Origin: Cellvibrio polysaccharolyticus
Lineage (GTDB): Bacteria; Pseudomonadota; Gammaproteobacteria; Pseudomonadales; Cellvibrionaceae
Direction: 5' to 3'
NCBI RefSeq assembly: GCF_015182315.1
Contig: NZ_PRDL01000001.1
Span: forward strand, 1,116,001-1,180,000
Length of the DNA stretch: 64,000 nt
The notes beneath the pieces are model-generated. The model searched no databases. It was given only the letters and a program-made list of their open reading frames with translations, and had not been told where the DNA came from. Both the position numbers and the translations under genes were made by a program. Positions 8,876 to 17,199 of the stretch are shown one piece after another; positions within the stretch are counted from its first letter, which is position 1; each line of letters opens with the position of its first letter.

Positions 8876-9883
8876 TTAATTGCGTTTGCGGGCGCAGGCA
8901 AAAAGGGCGCCTGCCGCCAGTAGCCCCACCCCCAGAGAGATTGCTGGGTGGAGTCTGGCTTGTGTATAAGGGCTCACCGGAATTCCCTGACGTTTTCCTT
9001 CAAAATACACTTCACCATCTTTCACCGGTGCAAAGAGATTATCGTGGGGTAATTTCGGCTTACCGCTCGATTGGGCTTTAGGCAAGGTGCGGCTGATAAC
9101 ATGATCCATAACGGTAGGCAGCAGGCTCCATGCCAGCATCGACAAGCGACCTGTTTCGCCTACGGTGATGTTTCTCACGGGGCGTATCGCTGCTTTTAAA
9201 ATGGTTGAGGCTACCAATTCAACGTCGTACATCGGTGGCAGTACTTTGCCCTGATCTTTCATGTGACTGCGGGCGTGTTCTGAAATCGGTGTGGAGATGC
9301 CTGATGGCATAACGATTGAAACTTTTACGGGGGCTTTTTCATTCATCAGCTCCATTCGCAATACTTCCGAAAAAGCTTTTACTGCCGCTTTACTCGCTGA
9401 GTAAGCCCCGAGGATGGGAACCGGCATCTCGGAGTTGATGGAGGCAACGTTAATCAAGGTGCCACCCCCGATCCGCTGTTTGAAATGCTCCACTGCAACT
9501 CGTGAACCATGCACTACGCCCCAGTAATTGGTTTGGAACAAACGTTGATGTTCGTCCACCGGCAGATCTTTCAATTCGGAAAATACCACGACCCCGGCAT
9601 TGTTAACCCAGGTATCGAAACCGCCATAAGTTTTTACCGCCGTGTCGGCTATACGTTGCATATCGGCCTGGTCGCCTACATCGGCGACGACGTAGACGAC
9701 TTCTCCACCGGATTTTCTCAAATCCTTACAAATATCCCTCAGTGCCTCTTCATGGCGTGATGCAAGCACCACCCTGGCGCCTGCCCTGACAGCGCGGCGG
9801 GCGGTAGCCAGCCCAATGCCGGATGACGCGCCGGTGATGACGATGACTTGCTGTTTCAAGGGTTTGAAGTCATGTTTATTCAT
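8876..9883 (-). CDS. Short-chain dehydrogenase/reductase with C-terminal membrane helix
   Basis: A 335-residue NAD(P)-dependent oxidoreductase. Seen: Rossmann motif TGASSGIG near residue 18, NNAG at about 95, catalytic Ser in INVASINSE and the YSASK catalytic pair at about 160. After the usual 250-residue SDR core there is an extra tail ending in a hydrophobic helix (ISLGVGLLAAGALFACARKRN), so the enzyme is probably tethered to the inner membrane. The SDR7/DHRS7-like layout (EVLRMELMNEKAPVKVSIVMPSGISTPI) is seen in many bacterial membrane-linked SDRs of unknown substrate. I chose the ATG at 9883 because CAGGAGA sits 6 bases upstream; the frame extends to 9928 without such a site. Confidence 0.88.
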   Translation of the reverse strand: MNKHDFKPLKQQVIVITGASSGIGLATARRAVRAGARVVLASRHEEALRDICKDLRKSGGEVVYVVADVGDQADMQRIADTAVKTYGGFDTWVNNAGVVVFSELKDLPVDEHQRLFQTNYWGVVHGSRVAVEHFKQRIGGGTLINVASINSEMPVPILGAYSASKAAVKAFSEVLRMELMNEKAPVKVSIVMPSGISTPISEHARSHMKDQGKVLPPMYDVELVASTILKAAIRPVRNITVGETGRLSMLAWSLLPTVMDHVISRTLPKAQSSGKPKLPHDNLFAPVKDGEVYFEGKRQGIPVSPYTQARLHPAISLGVGLLAAGALFACARKRN

Positions 9884-10234
9884 AGTGGTCTCCTGTTCTC
9901 TGTCGATAAAAGGATTCCAAACTGCCACCCCGAGCAGGGTGCACAGTGATAAAATCCAGGCAGCATTATTTAATCAATCATTTTGAGTCTGGTCGTGGCT
10001 TTGCAGTATGGTCAAATAAGAGATCCCGCTTTTCGGGACTTCTTCAAAGTTTTGGGCTTTTATTTCAGCATCGAGCCGCTGTGGCCATCGTGGTGTTTAT
10101 TTGGATGCCGTTCTATGTAATGAGTCACCGCTAATGGTTTTCGCCGGGGATTTGAGCCAATAGACGTCGTGCAGTGGCGTGTGAATCTATAAGAGATGAT
10201 GTTTTATCAATGCGGTTAAGCGGATTTTATCAGT
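9884..10234. other. Intergenic region between divergent genes
   Basis: 351 bp separating the SDR gene (minus) and tatD-like gene (plus). A 62-codon plus-strand frame at 9946-10134 has no ribosome site and no family resemblance. Promoters for both neighbours must lie here but I could not place them with confidence. Confidence 0.4.
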
Positions 10235-11011
10235 ATGTTATTTTTTACAGATTCTCATTGCCATCTGGATTTTTCTGCATTTGACGCGGACCGCACAGCG
10301 CTTTGGGAATATTGCAATCAGCAGGGCATTCATCGTCTTATTATCCCTGGTATACACCCTGAGCAGTGGCAAAAACTGCCAACATTAAGCCAGCAATATC
10401 AAGGCATTTTTTATGCGGCGGGCTTGCACCCCTGGTGGATTGCTGACGCGCTGCCGCTGGATGAACAAACGTTTAAAGCCACTCTTGCCGCGCATTACAA
10501 CAACGACGCCTGCATTGCTATGGGTGAGTGCGGGCTGGATAAAAATATTGCCTTGCCGCTTGATGAGCAATTAAAAATTTTTCACTGGCATTGTCAAATT
10601 GCTGAAGCGTTGAATGCACCATTAATGATGCATTGCCTGAAATTTCATGGCGAGCTTCTTTCCGTTTTAAAACATTATAAAGTGCGCGGTGTGATACATG
10701 CTTTCAGTGGCAGCCGTGAACTCGCCAGGCAATATACCGATAAAGGTCTTTTGCTCGGCGTGGGCGGAGTCATCACCTGGGCGCGCGCGGCCAAAACCCG
10801 CGATGCCATTCACCACACGCCGCTGGAATTTTTATTGTTGGAGACGGACGCACCGGATATGCCGCTGGCCGGCCAACAGGGGCAACGCAATTCCCCCTTG
10901 CACATTATTGAGGTGGCCACACAGCTGGCGCAATTGAAAGACATATCATTGCAGGCAGTGGCTGAGCAGTGTGAGCGCAATCTCGATCGGCTGTTTTTTC
11001 AGAAAGAGTGA
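10235..11011 (+). CDS. TatD family metal-dependent hydrolase
   Basis: A 258-residue TIM-barrel hydrolase of the TatD group, proteins with metal-dependent DNase activity. Seen: the metal-binding TDSHCHLDF at residues 5-13, GECGLDK near 95 (glutamate ligand), MMHCLKF (His) around 133, IHAFSGS (His) around 155, and LLETDAPDMP (Asp) near 205. All expected metal ligands are there. Length is typical. It appears monocistronic. Whether it corresponds to TatD, YcfH or YjjV cannot be settled; the short CXK... helix pattern HCHLDFSAFDADR is closest to YjjV-like proteins. Confidence 0.9.
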   Translation: MLFFTDSHCHLDFSAFDADRTALWEYCNQQGIHRLIIPGIHPEQWQKLPTLSQQYQGIFYAAGLHPWWIADALPLDEQTFKATLAAHYNNDACIAMGECGLDKNIALPLDEQLKIFHWHCQIAEALNAPLMMHCLKFHGELLSVLKHYKVRGVIHAFSGSRELARQYTDKGLLLGVGGVITWARAAKTRDAIHHTPLEFLLLETDAPDMPLAGQQGQRNSPLHIIEVATQLAQLKDISLQAVAEQCERNLDRLFFQKE

Positions 11012-11084
11012 ACGCGGGCGGGCTGAATAACCGCATCGTACAAAATTCAGGCAGCGCAGGCTTTTTTCAATTTATGGCAATTGC

Positions 11085-11098
11085 TTGATATAGATTAA
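11085..11098. promoter_or_regulatory. FNR/Anr-like box upstream of ompW
   Basis: TTGAT-ATAG-ATTAA matches the FNR/Anr consensus TTGATNNNNATCAA at 9 of 10 fixed positions. It ends 54 bp before the ompW ATG. Downstream lies a separate small inverted repeat, TTTCGC (11100-11105) and GCGAAA (11113-11118). Oxygen-dependent control of ompW by FNR is known in enterobacteria, which supports the reading. Confidence 0.55.
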
Positions 11099-11152
11099 CT
11101 TTCGCTTTTGTCGCGAAAATATAATGACAGCAGGTTGTTGAAGGAGACCTGC

Positions 11153-11851
11153 ATGAAAACGTCTTTATCTGTAGTAGCCCTGGTTGTCTCATTGGCCGCA
11201 GTTCCTGCCAGTGCAGATTTTGCAGTAAATATTGGTGCTATTGGTGTCATCCCGAATGACAGTAGCAGTTCATTATCGACGATTGAACAGGTGGCCGGTT
11301 TACCCACCGGATCAACCAGCGTAGCGGTTGACAATAACGTTCAGCTGGGCATCACACTGGATTACATTATCAACAAAAACTGGACGGTTGAATTGATCGC
11401 CGCCACGCCCTTTTCGCACGATATTTCGGTGAAAGGTTCCGCCATTAACGGGTTGGATATCGGTAAAACCAAACAATTACCACCGACCTTGTTACTGCAA
11501 TATCACTTCGATACCGGCAACGATGCCATCTCCCCCTTCCTCGGATTGGGCGTTAACTACACGCGCTTTTTTAACACCGAAGTTTCCGGTGAGTTAAACG
11601 ATGCGCTGGGTGCGTTGAATGTGATTACCGCACAGGATAAAACCCGGCTGGACCTTACCGACTCCTGGGGCGTTGCCCTGCAGGCCGGTATCAATATCGA
11701 CTTTAATGACCGTTTCGGTTTGCACGCCATGGTGAGCAAGATGGATATCGACACCACCGGTCGCGTAAAAGTTAACGGCAATACCATCCAGAAAGTTGAT
11801 GTAAAAATTGATCCGCTGGTGGCCATGGTTGGTCTGCGCATCAAACTGTAA
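11153..11851 (+). CDS. ompW: OmpW family outer-membrane protein
   Basis: A 232-residue eight-stranded beta-barrel of the OmpW family, which forms a narrow hydrophobic channel for small apolar solutes. Seen: a cleavable signal peptide (SVVALVVSLAAVPASA, cleavage before DFAVNIG), the family features QLGITLDYIINKNWTVELIAATPFSHDI, LPPTLLLQYHF, PFLGLGVNYT, and a final strand ending in VGLRIKL with the aromatic/hydrophobic C-terminal signature weakly kept (last residue Leu, not Phe). I chose ATG 11153 because AAGGAGA is 7 bases upstream; a longer frame from 11108 would add non-signal sequence. Probably controlled by the FNR-like box upstream. Confidence 0.92.
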   Translation: MKTSLSVVALVVSLAAVPASADFAVNIGAIGVIPNDSSSSLSTIEQVAGLPTGSTSVAVDNNVQLGITLDYIINKNWTVELIAATPFSHDISVKGSAINGLDIGKTKQLPPTLLLQYHFDTGNDAISPFLGLGVNYTRFFNTEVSGELNDALGALNVITAQDKTRLDLTDSWGVALQAGINIDFNDRFGLHAMVSKMDIDTTGRVKVNGNTIQKVDVKIDPLVAMVGLRIKL

Positions 11852-11967
11852 ATAGTGATGGGTGTGGTAGCGGGCGCTGACGATTGGCACCGTGAAATAC
11901 CGACAAAGAAAATTTATAGCAGGGACGTATAAAAGCAGGGATAACAACAAAATATCGGGAAACGATG

Positions 11968-12017
11968 ACGGGATACTCCACTGGCCATAGGCCGGATCAT
12001 GGATATCCCGTATTTTT
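11968..12017 (+). terminator. Rho-independent terminator of ompW
   Basis: ACGGGATA (11968-11975) pairs with TATCCCGT (12004-12011); TCCA/TGGA and an inner GGCCATAGGCC extend the structure. TATTTTTT follows on the plus strand. Confidence 0.75.
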
Positions 12018-12023
12018 TGTGGG

Positions 12024-12824
12024 TCAATCGCGAGATTTTTCCAGGTAGCGTTCTATAGCGCGGGTGGCCGCAAGAAAACCGAAGCTGCCGGTCACCATCA
12101 CTGATGAACCAAAGCCACCGGCACAGTCAAGCTTGATGCCGGATTGCAAAATTTGCTTTTCCTGACACACAGAACCATCCGGTTTCGGGTACACCATTTG
12201 CTCGGTAGAATACACCGCATCGACGCGAAATTTTCTGCCCGGGTCCTGGGAAAAATTATGGTGACGAAATAAATGATTACGCACTTTTGCCAGCATCGGG
12301 TCGGCGATGGTTCTACCCAGGTCGGATACTGCCAGCAGGCGCGGGTCGGTTTTTCCGCCTGATGAACCAACGGTAATCAACCGCACTTTTATCGCCAGGC
12401 AGTAAGCAATCAGGGCTGCTTTCACATGTGCCGAGTCCATCGCATCAATCACCACATGGTGCTGTTTACCAATTAGCGCGGTGAGGTTTTTTCGGTCCAG
12501 AAAATCTTCTACGGTGTGAACCACCATCTCCGGATTAATGTCCCGGAGGCGGTCGCTGATCACCTGGTTTTTTGACTTGCCAATGGTCGATTGGGTGGCG
12601 TGCAGCTGCCGGTTGGTGTTGGTAACACAGACCTCGTCCAGCTCGATCAGGGTCAGCTCACCTACGCCTGTGCGCGCCAGCGCTTCTGCCGCCCAGGTGC
12701 CAACGCCGCCCAAACCTATGACGACAAAGTGGGCATTGGCCAGCAGGGCCACCGCATCGGCGCCGTACAAGCGCGCGGTGCCGCCAAAGCGGTCGAGCCA
12801 GGCCTGGGAGAGAGGTGAGGGCAT
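12024..12824 (-). CDS. tcdA: tRNA threonylcarbamoyladenosine dehydratase TcdA
   Basis: An E1-like enzyme that uses ATP to close N6-threonylcarbamoyladenosine of tRNA into its cyclic form (ct6A). Seen in 266 residues: the opening ...WLDRFGGTARLYG typical of TcdA/CsdL, the ATP-binding VIGLGGVGTWAAEALARTGVGELTLIELDEV at about 33-65, the following TNTNRQLHA, DAMDSAHVK near residue 130, and the TcdA C-terminal DCAGGFGSSVMVTGSFGFLAA. Length equals the E. coli protein. It converges with ompW and seems monocistronic. Assignment is strong. Confidence 0.95.
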   Translation of the reverse strand: MPSPLSQAWLDRFGGTARLYGADAVALLANAHFVVIGLGGVGTWAAEALARTGVGELTLIELDEVCVTNTNRQLHATQSTIGKSKNQVISDRLRDINPEMVVHTVEDFLDRKNLTALIGKQHHVVIDAMDSAHVKAALIAYCLAIKVRLITVGSSGGKTDPRLLAVSDLGRTIADPMLAKVRNHLFRHHNFSQDPGRKFRVDAVYSTEQMVYPKPDGSVCQEKQILQSGIKLDCAGGFGSSVMVTGSFGFLAATRAIERYLEKSRD

Positions 12825-13111
12825 GAATAAATCTCCGGGAGCAGTGAATGCGGCCGCGTTTTATCCTGATTAAGCCGCAGATGCAAGCTTTCTGTGGTCA
12901 GAACACCGTGTTGTAACCGGTTTGACCGCTCTCGCTGTGAGCACGAAGGTATTCAGCAGATGTGATAGATAACGTCAGATGAGGTTGGGCAATGGATCAA
13001 ATGGGGGCACCGTCCATCGGGTTTACTGCGGTTTTTTTGCGAATCACATCACAGAGTGCTATAAATCGCCTTATTCGATTCGGCGCAATCGTCCCTGAAA
13101 GGAATTCGCGT

Positions 13112-13678
13112 GTGAGGTCTGCCTGGTTTTTAAGCGTTTATCGCGTCAAGGTTTACAGATACCTGCTGACGGTGTGGCTTTTGGCGCTTTCCGGCCTGTC
13201 GGCTGCCGTCGAAAGCGATATTGCGCAGCAGCGACTGGAAAATGTCACCCAGGTCACCCTCGGCATCCTCAGTTACACCCGCTGGCCCGATCATCCCGAA
13301 CAATTACAGCTGTGCATCACCGGCCCCACCGAATACGCCGATCATTTGCTGATGCAACCCATGGCCATCGCCAATCGCCCGGTAGTTACCCGCCGTGTGC
13401 CTTTGGACGACAAGGCGCTGGAGGATGAATGCCATGCGGTGTATATCGGATTTATTCCCGACGCCGAAAACAAAGCCTTGTTTGCCCGCCTGAAAGATAA
13501 AGCCATCCTCAGTATTGCCGAGCAAAATGATTCCTGTTCTACAGGCAGTATGTTCTGTCTGCAATTTGGCCGTAATGGCGAAGTTACTTTTCTGGTTAAT
13601 CTGGATTCCATTGCGCGCAGCGCGGTACGGGTTCATCCCAATGTATTGTTGCTGGGTAAAAGGCGCAATGAAGGTTAA
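13112..13678 (+). CDS. yfiR: YfiR-like periplasmic repressor of the YfiN cyclase (DUF4154)
   Basis: YfiR is a small periplasmic protein that holds the diguanylate cyclase YfiN inactive. Seen: a signal peptide (YLLTVWLLALSGLSAAVES), then the DUF4154 body: QVTLGILSYTRWPD, LQLCITGPTEY, CHAVYIG, the cysteine pair NDSCSTGSMFCLQF, and the terminal VTFLVNLDSIARSAVRVHPNVLLLGK. I chose the GTG at 13112, which follows AAAGGA at 8 bases and gives 188 residues, the family size; the frame continues to an ATG at 12992 but that would add about 40 residues before the signal peptide. Four cysteines are present, consistent with redox-sensitive folding known in the Pseudomonas homologue. First gene of a three-gene operon. 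Confidence 0.88.
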   Translation: MRSAWFLSVYRVKVYRYLLTVWLLALSGLSAAVESDIAQQRLENVTQVTLGILSYTRWPDHPEQLQLCITGPTEYADHLLMQPMAIANRPVVTRRVPLDDKALEDECHAVYIGFIPDAENKALFARLKDKAILSIAEQNDSCSTGSMFCLQFGRNGEVTFLVNLDSIARSAVRVHPNVLLLGKRRNEG

Positions 13679-14953
13679 TTGAGGTTCAGTTCTTTGTTGA
13701 AATCCTTGTCGAAAAATTCTCTGGCTGCTGTGTTTGACCGGATGAATCTCACCATTGCGCTACTGGCAACTGCTCTGGTCGCCAGTTTTGTTACCACGCT
13801 GGGTGTATCCACCCTGCGTATCTACGCGGAAGATAACCTGCTGCTGATTGCCCGCTCCACCAGCTATGCAGTAGAGGCGGCGGTATTTTTTCGGGACAGC
13901 GAAGCGACCCGCGAAGGCCTTGCCGTCATTATGCAAAGTGAGCAGGTGGCTATAGCTACTATTACCGATATCGACGGCAAGCTGCTGGCGCAATGGGAAA
14001 AGCCGGCCAACCATAGGTTGGACAATTTCAAACGCTACCTCTCGACATTTTTACAGGGCTCGGTAGAACAACCGATTGAAAGCCAGGGGCGCGTTATCGG
14101 TTATTTAAGCCTGCGAGCCGACGGTGAAAAACTCTTCAGTTTTATCCTGCGCGGTTTGCTGGGCACGCTGGGTTGTTTATTAATTGTGGTAGCAGGCACT
14201 CTGTATCTATCCCGCCGGGTGCAGCGCCGGGTTTCGCTGCCGCTGGACGCGCTGGGACTGGTCGCTCGCTCCGCCTTGCGCGACAGGGATTTTTCGGTGC
14301 GTTTGCCGCCGTCCAGCATCCAGGAACTGGACGAGCTGGGGCAAAACTTTAATGGCCTGCTCGATGAAATGCAGACCTGGCATGCGAGCATTCAGAATGA
14401 AAATTTGCAATTAAGCCAAAAAGCCAGTCACGACGGTCTGACCGGATTGTTGAATCGCAGCGCTTTTGAAGCCTGTTTGCAGCAGGCTTGTATTGATGCC
14501 GCGCAGCAGAATTACCGGTTCGCGGTTTTCTTTATCGACAGCGATGGTTTCAAACACATTAATGACCACCACGGTCACGCCGCCGGTGATCAGGTGTTAC
14601 AAATTATTGCTCGCCGCATTCGCGCCCAGGTGCGCGAGTCGGATGTTTCCAGCCGATTGGGGGGCGATGAATTTGCCGTGCTGATTTCGCCGCTCAATGA
14701 AACTGGCGATTCCATTGTGGTAGCGGAAAAAATTATCGCTGCCATGCAACAACCTGTTTTATTGGAAGAGGGAGAGGTATTACATACATCGCTCAGTATC
14801 GGGATTGCCATTTTCCCGGAGCACGGATGCACAGCAGCAGAGCTGTTAATGCATGCAGATACTGCCATGTATGAAGTGAAAAAAAATGGTAAGGAAGGGT
14901 GGCAACTTGCCGGTAGCCATCAAAGCGATTTACAAACAGGATCAAACACATGA
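13679..14953 (+). CDS. yfiN: YfiN/TpbB-like diguanylate cyclase (CHASE8-HAMP-GGDEF)
   Basis: Inner-membrane diguanylate cyclase whose periplasmic part is the target of YfiR. Seen in 424 residues: first membrane helix at about 22-45 (NLTIALLATALVASFVTT), a periplasmic CHASE8-like domain (about 46-155), second helix (GTLGCLLIVVAGTLYLS), HAMP with SLPLDALG at about 180-235, and GGDEF at residues 328-332 with an RESD I-site before it. No EAL domain. The gene begins at a TTG immediately after the yfiR stop; GAAGG lies upstream. An ATG at 13742 is an alternative start. The layout and context match the YfiBNR system that controls biofilm and small-colony phenotypes in Pseudomonas. Confidence 0.92.
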   Translation: MRFSSLLKSLSKNSLAAVFDRMNLTIALLATALVASFVTTLGVSTLRIYAEDNLLLIARSTSYAVEAAVFFRDSEATREGLAVIMQSEQVAIATITDIDGKLLAQWEKPANHRLDNFKRYLSTFLQGSVEQPIESQGRVIGYLSLRADGEKLFSFILRGLLGTLGCLLIVVAGTLYLSRRVQRRVSLPLDALGLVARSALRDRDFSVRLPPSSIQELDELGQNFNGLLDEMQTWHASIQNENLQLSQKASHDGLTGLLNRSAFEACLQQACIDAAQQNYRFAVFFIDSDGFKHINDHHGHAAGDQVLQIIARRIRAQVRESDVSSRLGGDEFAVLISPLNETGDSIVVAEKIIAAMQQPVLLEEGEVLHTSLSIGIAIFPEHGCTAAELLMHADTAMYEVKKNGKEGWQLAGSHQSDLQTGSNT

Positions 14954-15435
14954 TGACACAAAAAATTATCTCTCTTTTTGTCACTTGTCTTCTGGCATTA
15001 ACGCTGGTTGCCTGCCAAAGCGTACCAGGCGCCTTGACCAAACAACAAATTCGCGTGCTTCAGGCAGAGGGTTTTGAATACACCGAGGACGGCTGGGCCT
15101 TCAACTTGTCGGGCAAGGTTCTCTTTCAATTTGACGAAGACAGCTTAAGTGATGACAGCCGCACATTGATTGATCATCTGTCGCACACGCTGAAAGAAAT
15201 CGGCATTTACAAAATTCGTATTGAAGGGCATACAGACGCGTTAGGTTCGGAAAGTTACAACAAAGCGCTTTCATTGCGCAGAGCGGAAGAAGCCGCTGCC
15301 GAATTTATTAAAGCGGGTATGCTGGAGCACAACCTGGTGGTTATTGCACACGGGTCTTCCCGGCCGGTCGCTGATAACGCAACAGAGGACGGCCGGCAAC
15401 AAAACCGCCGGGTAGCGATTATTGTTATCCCCTGA
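14950..15435 (+). CDS. yfiB: YfiB-like OmpA-domain lipoprotein
   Basis: Outer-membrane lipoprotein that binds peptidoglycan and sequesters YfiR, so releasing YfiN. Seen in 161 residues: signal peptide with lipobox LVAC and acylated Cys22, a linker with EGFEYTEDGWAFNLSGKVLFQF, then an OmpA-like domain with RIEGHTDALGSESYN, LSLRRAEEAA and RQQNRRVAIIV. The start ATG overlaps the yfiN stop by 4 bp, indicating translational coupling. The third member confirms the YfiRNB module. Confidence 0.92.
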   Translation: MMTQKIISLFVTCLLALTLVACQSVPGALTKQQIRVLQAEGFEYTEDGWAFNLSGKVLFQFDEDSLSDDSRTLIDHLSHTLKEIGIYKIRIEGHTDALGSESYNKALSLRRAEEAAAEFIKAGMLEHNLVVIAHGSSRPVADNATEDGRQQNRRVAIIVIP

Positions 15436-15839
15436 GCTTGAGGGTTTTGGCCTGGAAAAGAACGCCCGGGATGGCGGTTTTTTATTCAGTCTGCACGGCT
15501 AGTCGCCGACCGTCGAAATGCAGCACAAGAATCACTTAAGTCAAGAAAAGGGCCGCTTCTTTTCAGAAAATTTTCCCAATCCGTGTACCGATCAAACTTT
15601 CTTAACATGATTCCCCCTTCAGGTTGACTAAACCCCGACTATGGCAAATGCTTAAGGAGAACGAAATCTGCTGCCACGTCAAAACCAAAGCCGCCTGACA
15701 AGGCGTTTCGATGAAGACCGGCAACAGTTTCTCTCTTGAGCCATACATTATCGGTATCACCTGTTATTTGCATAATGCGGTAAACGGATAATCTGGCAGT
15801 TAATCAGGAATTTTTCTTAAGTAAACAAAGGGGCTGTAT
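15436..15839. other. Intergenic region upstream of DUF883 operon
   Basis: 404 bp. A short stem CGCC/GGCG at 15463-15476 followed by TTTTTT (15478-15483) may be a weak terminator for yfiB. AAAGGGG at 15828-15834 is the ribosome site for the next gene. No gene or repeat seen in between. Confidence 0.4.
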
Positions 15840-16202
15840 ATGAGTACCACTGCTAAAGTTGAAGCTGGTGTTAATTCTGCTAAAAAAGCTACACGTAATG
15901 TTGTGGATGACACATCCTCTGTTGTGTCCCGCGAGTACCACAACTTCGTTGCTGACATTGAAGACCTGATCAAGTCGAGCACCACCCTGACCGGCGAAGA
16001 GTTGGAAAAGGCGCGTGAAAAAATTGGTGCGCGCATTGCCGAGGCAAAAGAGTCTTTGACCGAAGCTGGCGAAACTATTGTGGAACGCGCTCGCAAAACC
16101 GCAGAAGTAACCGACCAATATGTCCACGAGCAGCCATGGTCTGCAGTGGGTGCCGGTGCCGCGTTAGGTCTGCTGGTAGGTTTTCTGATTGCGCGCCGTT
16201 AA
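15840..16202 (+). CDS. DUF883 (ElaB/YqjD-like) ribosome-associated membrane protein
   Basis: A 120-residue protein of the ElaB/YqjD/DUF883 family. E. coli relatives are tail-anchored inner-membrane proteins that bind ribosomes in stationary phase under RpoS control. Seen: an N-terminal helical region with heptad-like charge pattern (VADIEDLIKSS...ELEKAREKIGARIAEAKESL), then YVHEQPWSAVGAGAALGLLVGFLIARR, the diagnostic C-terminal glycine-rich membrane helix and arginine end. Strong ribosome site AAAGGGG. First gene of a yqjD-yqjE-yqjK-type operon. Confidence 0.9.
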   Translation: MSTTAKVEAGVNSAKKATRNVVDDTSSVVSREYHNFVADIEDLIKSSTTLTGEELEKAREKIGARIAEAKESLTEAGETIVERARKTAEVTDQYVHEQPWSAVGAGAALGLLVGFLIARR

Positions 16203-16232
16203 GGCGCCTCATGATAGAAAAAGGATTGTCTT

Positions 16233-16679
16233 ATGCTCCTGAAGCTTCTTACTGAAGCCTGGCGCACCTTCGGTGCGTCCAACCAATCGAACGAGGATTC
16301 GCTCAGCGCGTTGGATGCATTGCGGATATTACGTTCTGCCGGCAACACTATGGTGTTGCAGGCGAACCTCTATTCGCAGCTGGCAAAATTGGAGTGGGCA
16401 CAGGAAAAAGAGCGGCTGACCCGTATGGCTTTGGCTATTGTGGTGGCGCTGGTCTGTTTCGTCGGGACGTTGTTGTTTGCCGGGGTTTTGTTACTGGCGG
16501 TAGTTTGGGATACCGAATACCGCATTCCGACGCTGGTCGGTCTGGTGGTAGCTTATGCTTCGGGTGTGGCGATAGCACTATGGCGACTGAAAGTTCTTGC
16601 ACAGCAAGGGGCCAATGCCTTTAAAGCACTGCGCCTGGAATTGGCAGCTGATATCGCGATAATCAAGAGTCAATTATGA
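16233..16679 (+). CDS. yqjE: YqjE-like phage-holin-superfamily membrane protein
   Basis: A 148-residue protein with an N-terminal soluble part and two adjacent membrane helices (about 66-95 MALAIVVALVCFVGTLLFAGVLLLAVVW and 100-122 VGLVVAYASGVAIALW), matching the YqjE/holin superfamily III family. No lytic role is implied; in enterobacteria it is encoded with yqjD and yqjK. It follows the DUF883 gene by 30 bp and overlaps the next gene by 4 bp, so the three are one transcript. Confidence 0.82.
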   Translation: MLLKLLTEAWRTFGASNQSNEDSLSALDALRILRSAGNTMVLQANLYSQLAKLEWAQEKERLTRMALAIVVALVCFVGTLLFAGVLLLAVVWDTEYRIPTLVGLVVAYASGVAIALWRLKVLAQQGANAFKALRLELAADIAIIKSQL

Positions 16680-17098
16680 ATCCAGCAGAAAATCTTTCTC
16701 CGGAAGAGCAAAAGGAGGCCTTGCGCCTTCGCTTGCAAGCCCAGCGCAAGCGGCTGGTGCGTCAGCTCACTCCGACCGATGAGTCGTCCCATCACCACCA
16801 CGCTTACCCGCGTAGTATGACCATGCGCTTTTTAACCCGCGGGCAGGGCGCACAGTGGATGGCGACCGCAGCGGCAAGTCTGTTTGGCAAAAACGCCTCC
16901 AAAACCCTGACCACAGCATTGGTGGTTTCAAAGGCGGTGAGTACCATGCTGGCCGGACAGCGCAATCGGCGCACACGGGCGGCAGCCATTGATGAGTTGA
17001 GTGCATTGTTCACCTCAACCATTTTTACGGACAAATCGGCTCCGAAAGATGTGACGGTAACGCTGGAGCGGCCACCTTCAGAGACGCGCAAGCCCTGA
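16676..17098 (+). CDS. Hypothetical protein at the YqjK position
   Basis: A 140-residue basic protein with ATGA overlap to yqjE. Seen: an Arg/Lys/Gln-rich N-terminal helix (EEQKEALRLRLQAQRKRLVRQL), a His run (HHHH), an alanine-rich middle (GAQWMATAAASLFGK), and a possible amphipathic segment TLTTALVVSKAVSTMLAGQ. The N-terminal helix resembles YqjK, but the protein is longer than E. coli YqjK and I do not recognise the rest. Its function is unknown; by context it works with the DUF883 and YqjE proteins. Confidence 0.75.
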   Translation: MNPAENLSPEEQKEALRLRLQAQRKRLVRQLTPTDESSHHHHAYPRSMTMRFLTRGQGAQWMATAAASLFGKNASKTLTTALVVSKAVSTMLAGQRNRRTRAAAIDELSALFTSTIFTDKSAPKDVTVTLERPPSETRKP

Positions 17099-17145
17099 GG
17101 TTTTACCCAGGCGATATGCAGGCAGAAAGGTGATCTGCACGATGC

Positions 17146-17173
17146 AAAAAGGCTTCCCGAGGGAAGCCTTTTT
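17146..17173. terminator. Strong bidirectional terminator
   Basis: AAAAAGGCTTCCC pairs perfectly with GGGAAGCCTTTTT across a 2-base spacer. It ends the DUF883 operon and the convergent TSUP gene. Confidence 0.93.
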
Positions 17174-17199
17174 ATTATCTGTATCCACACCGTTTGGCT

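Noticed and set aside
9946..10134. 62-codon plus-strand frame before tatD-like gene
   Set aside because: No ribosome site, no family match, and it lies in a normal divergent promoter region.
13060..13110. tRNA-like TTCGATTCGGCGC string
   Set aside because: No cloverleaf, acceptor stem or CCA could be fitted around it.
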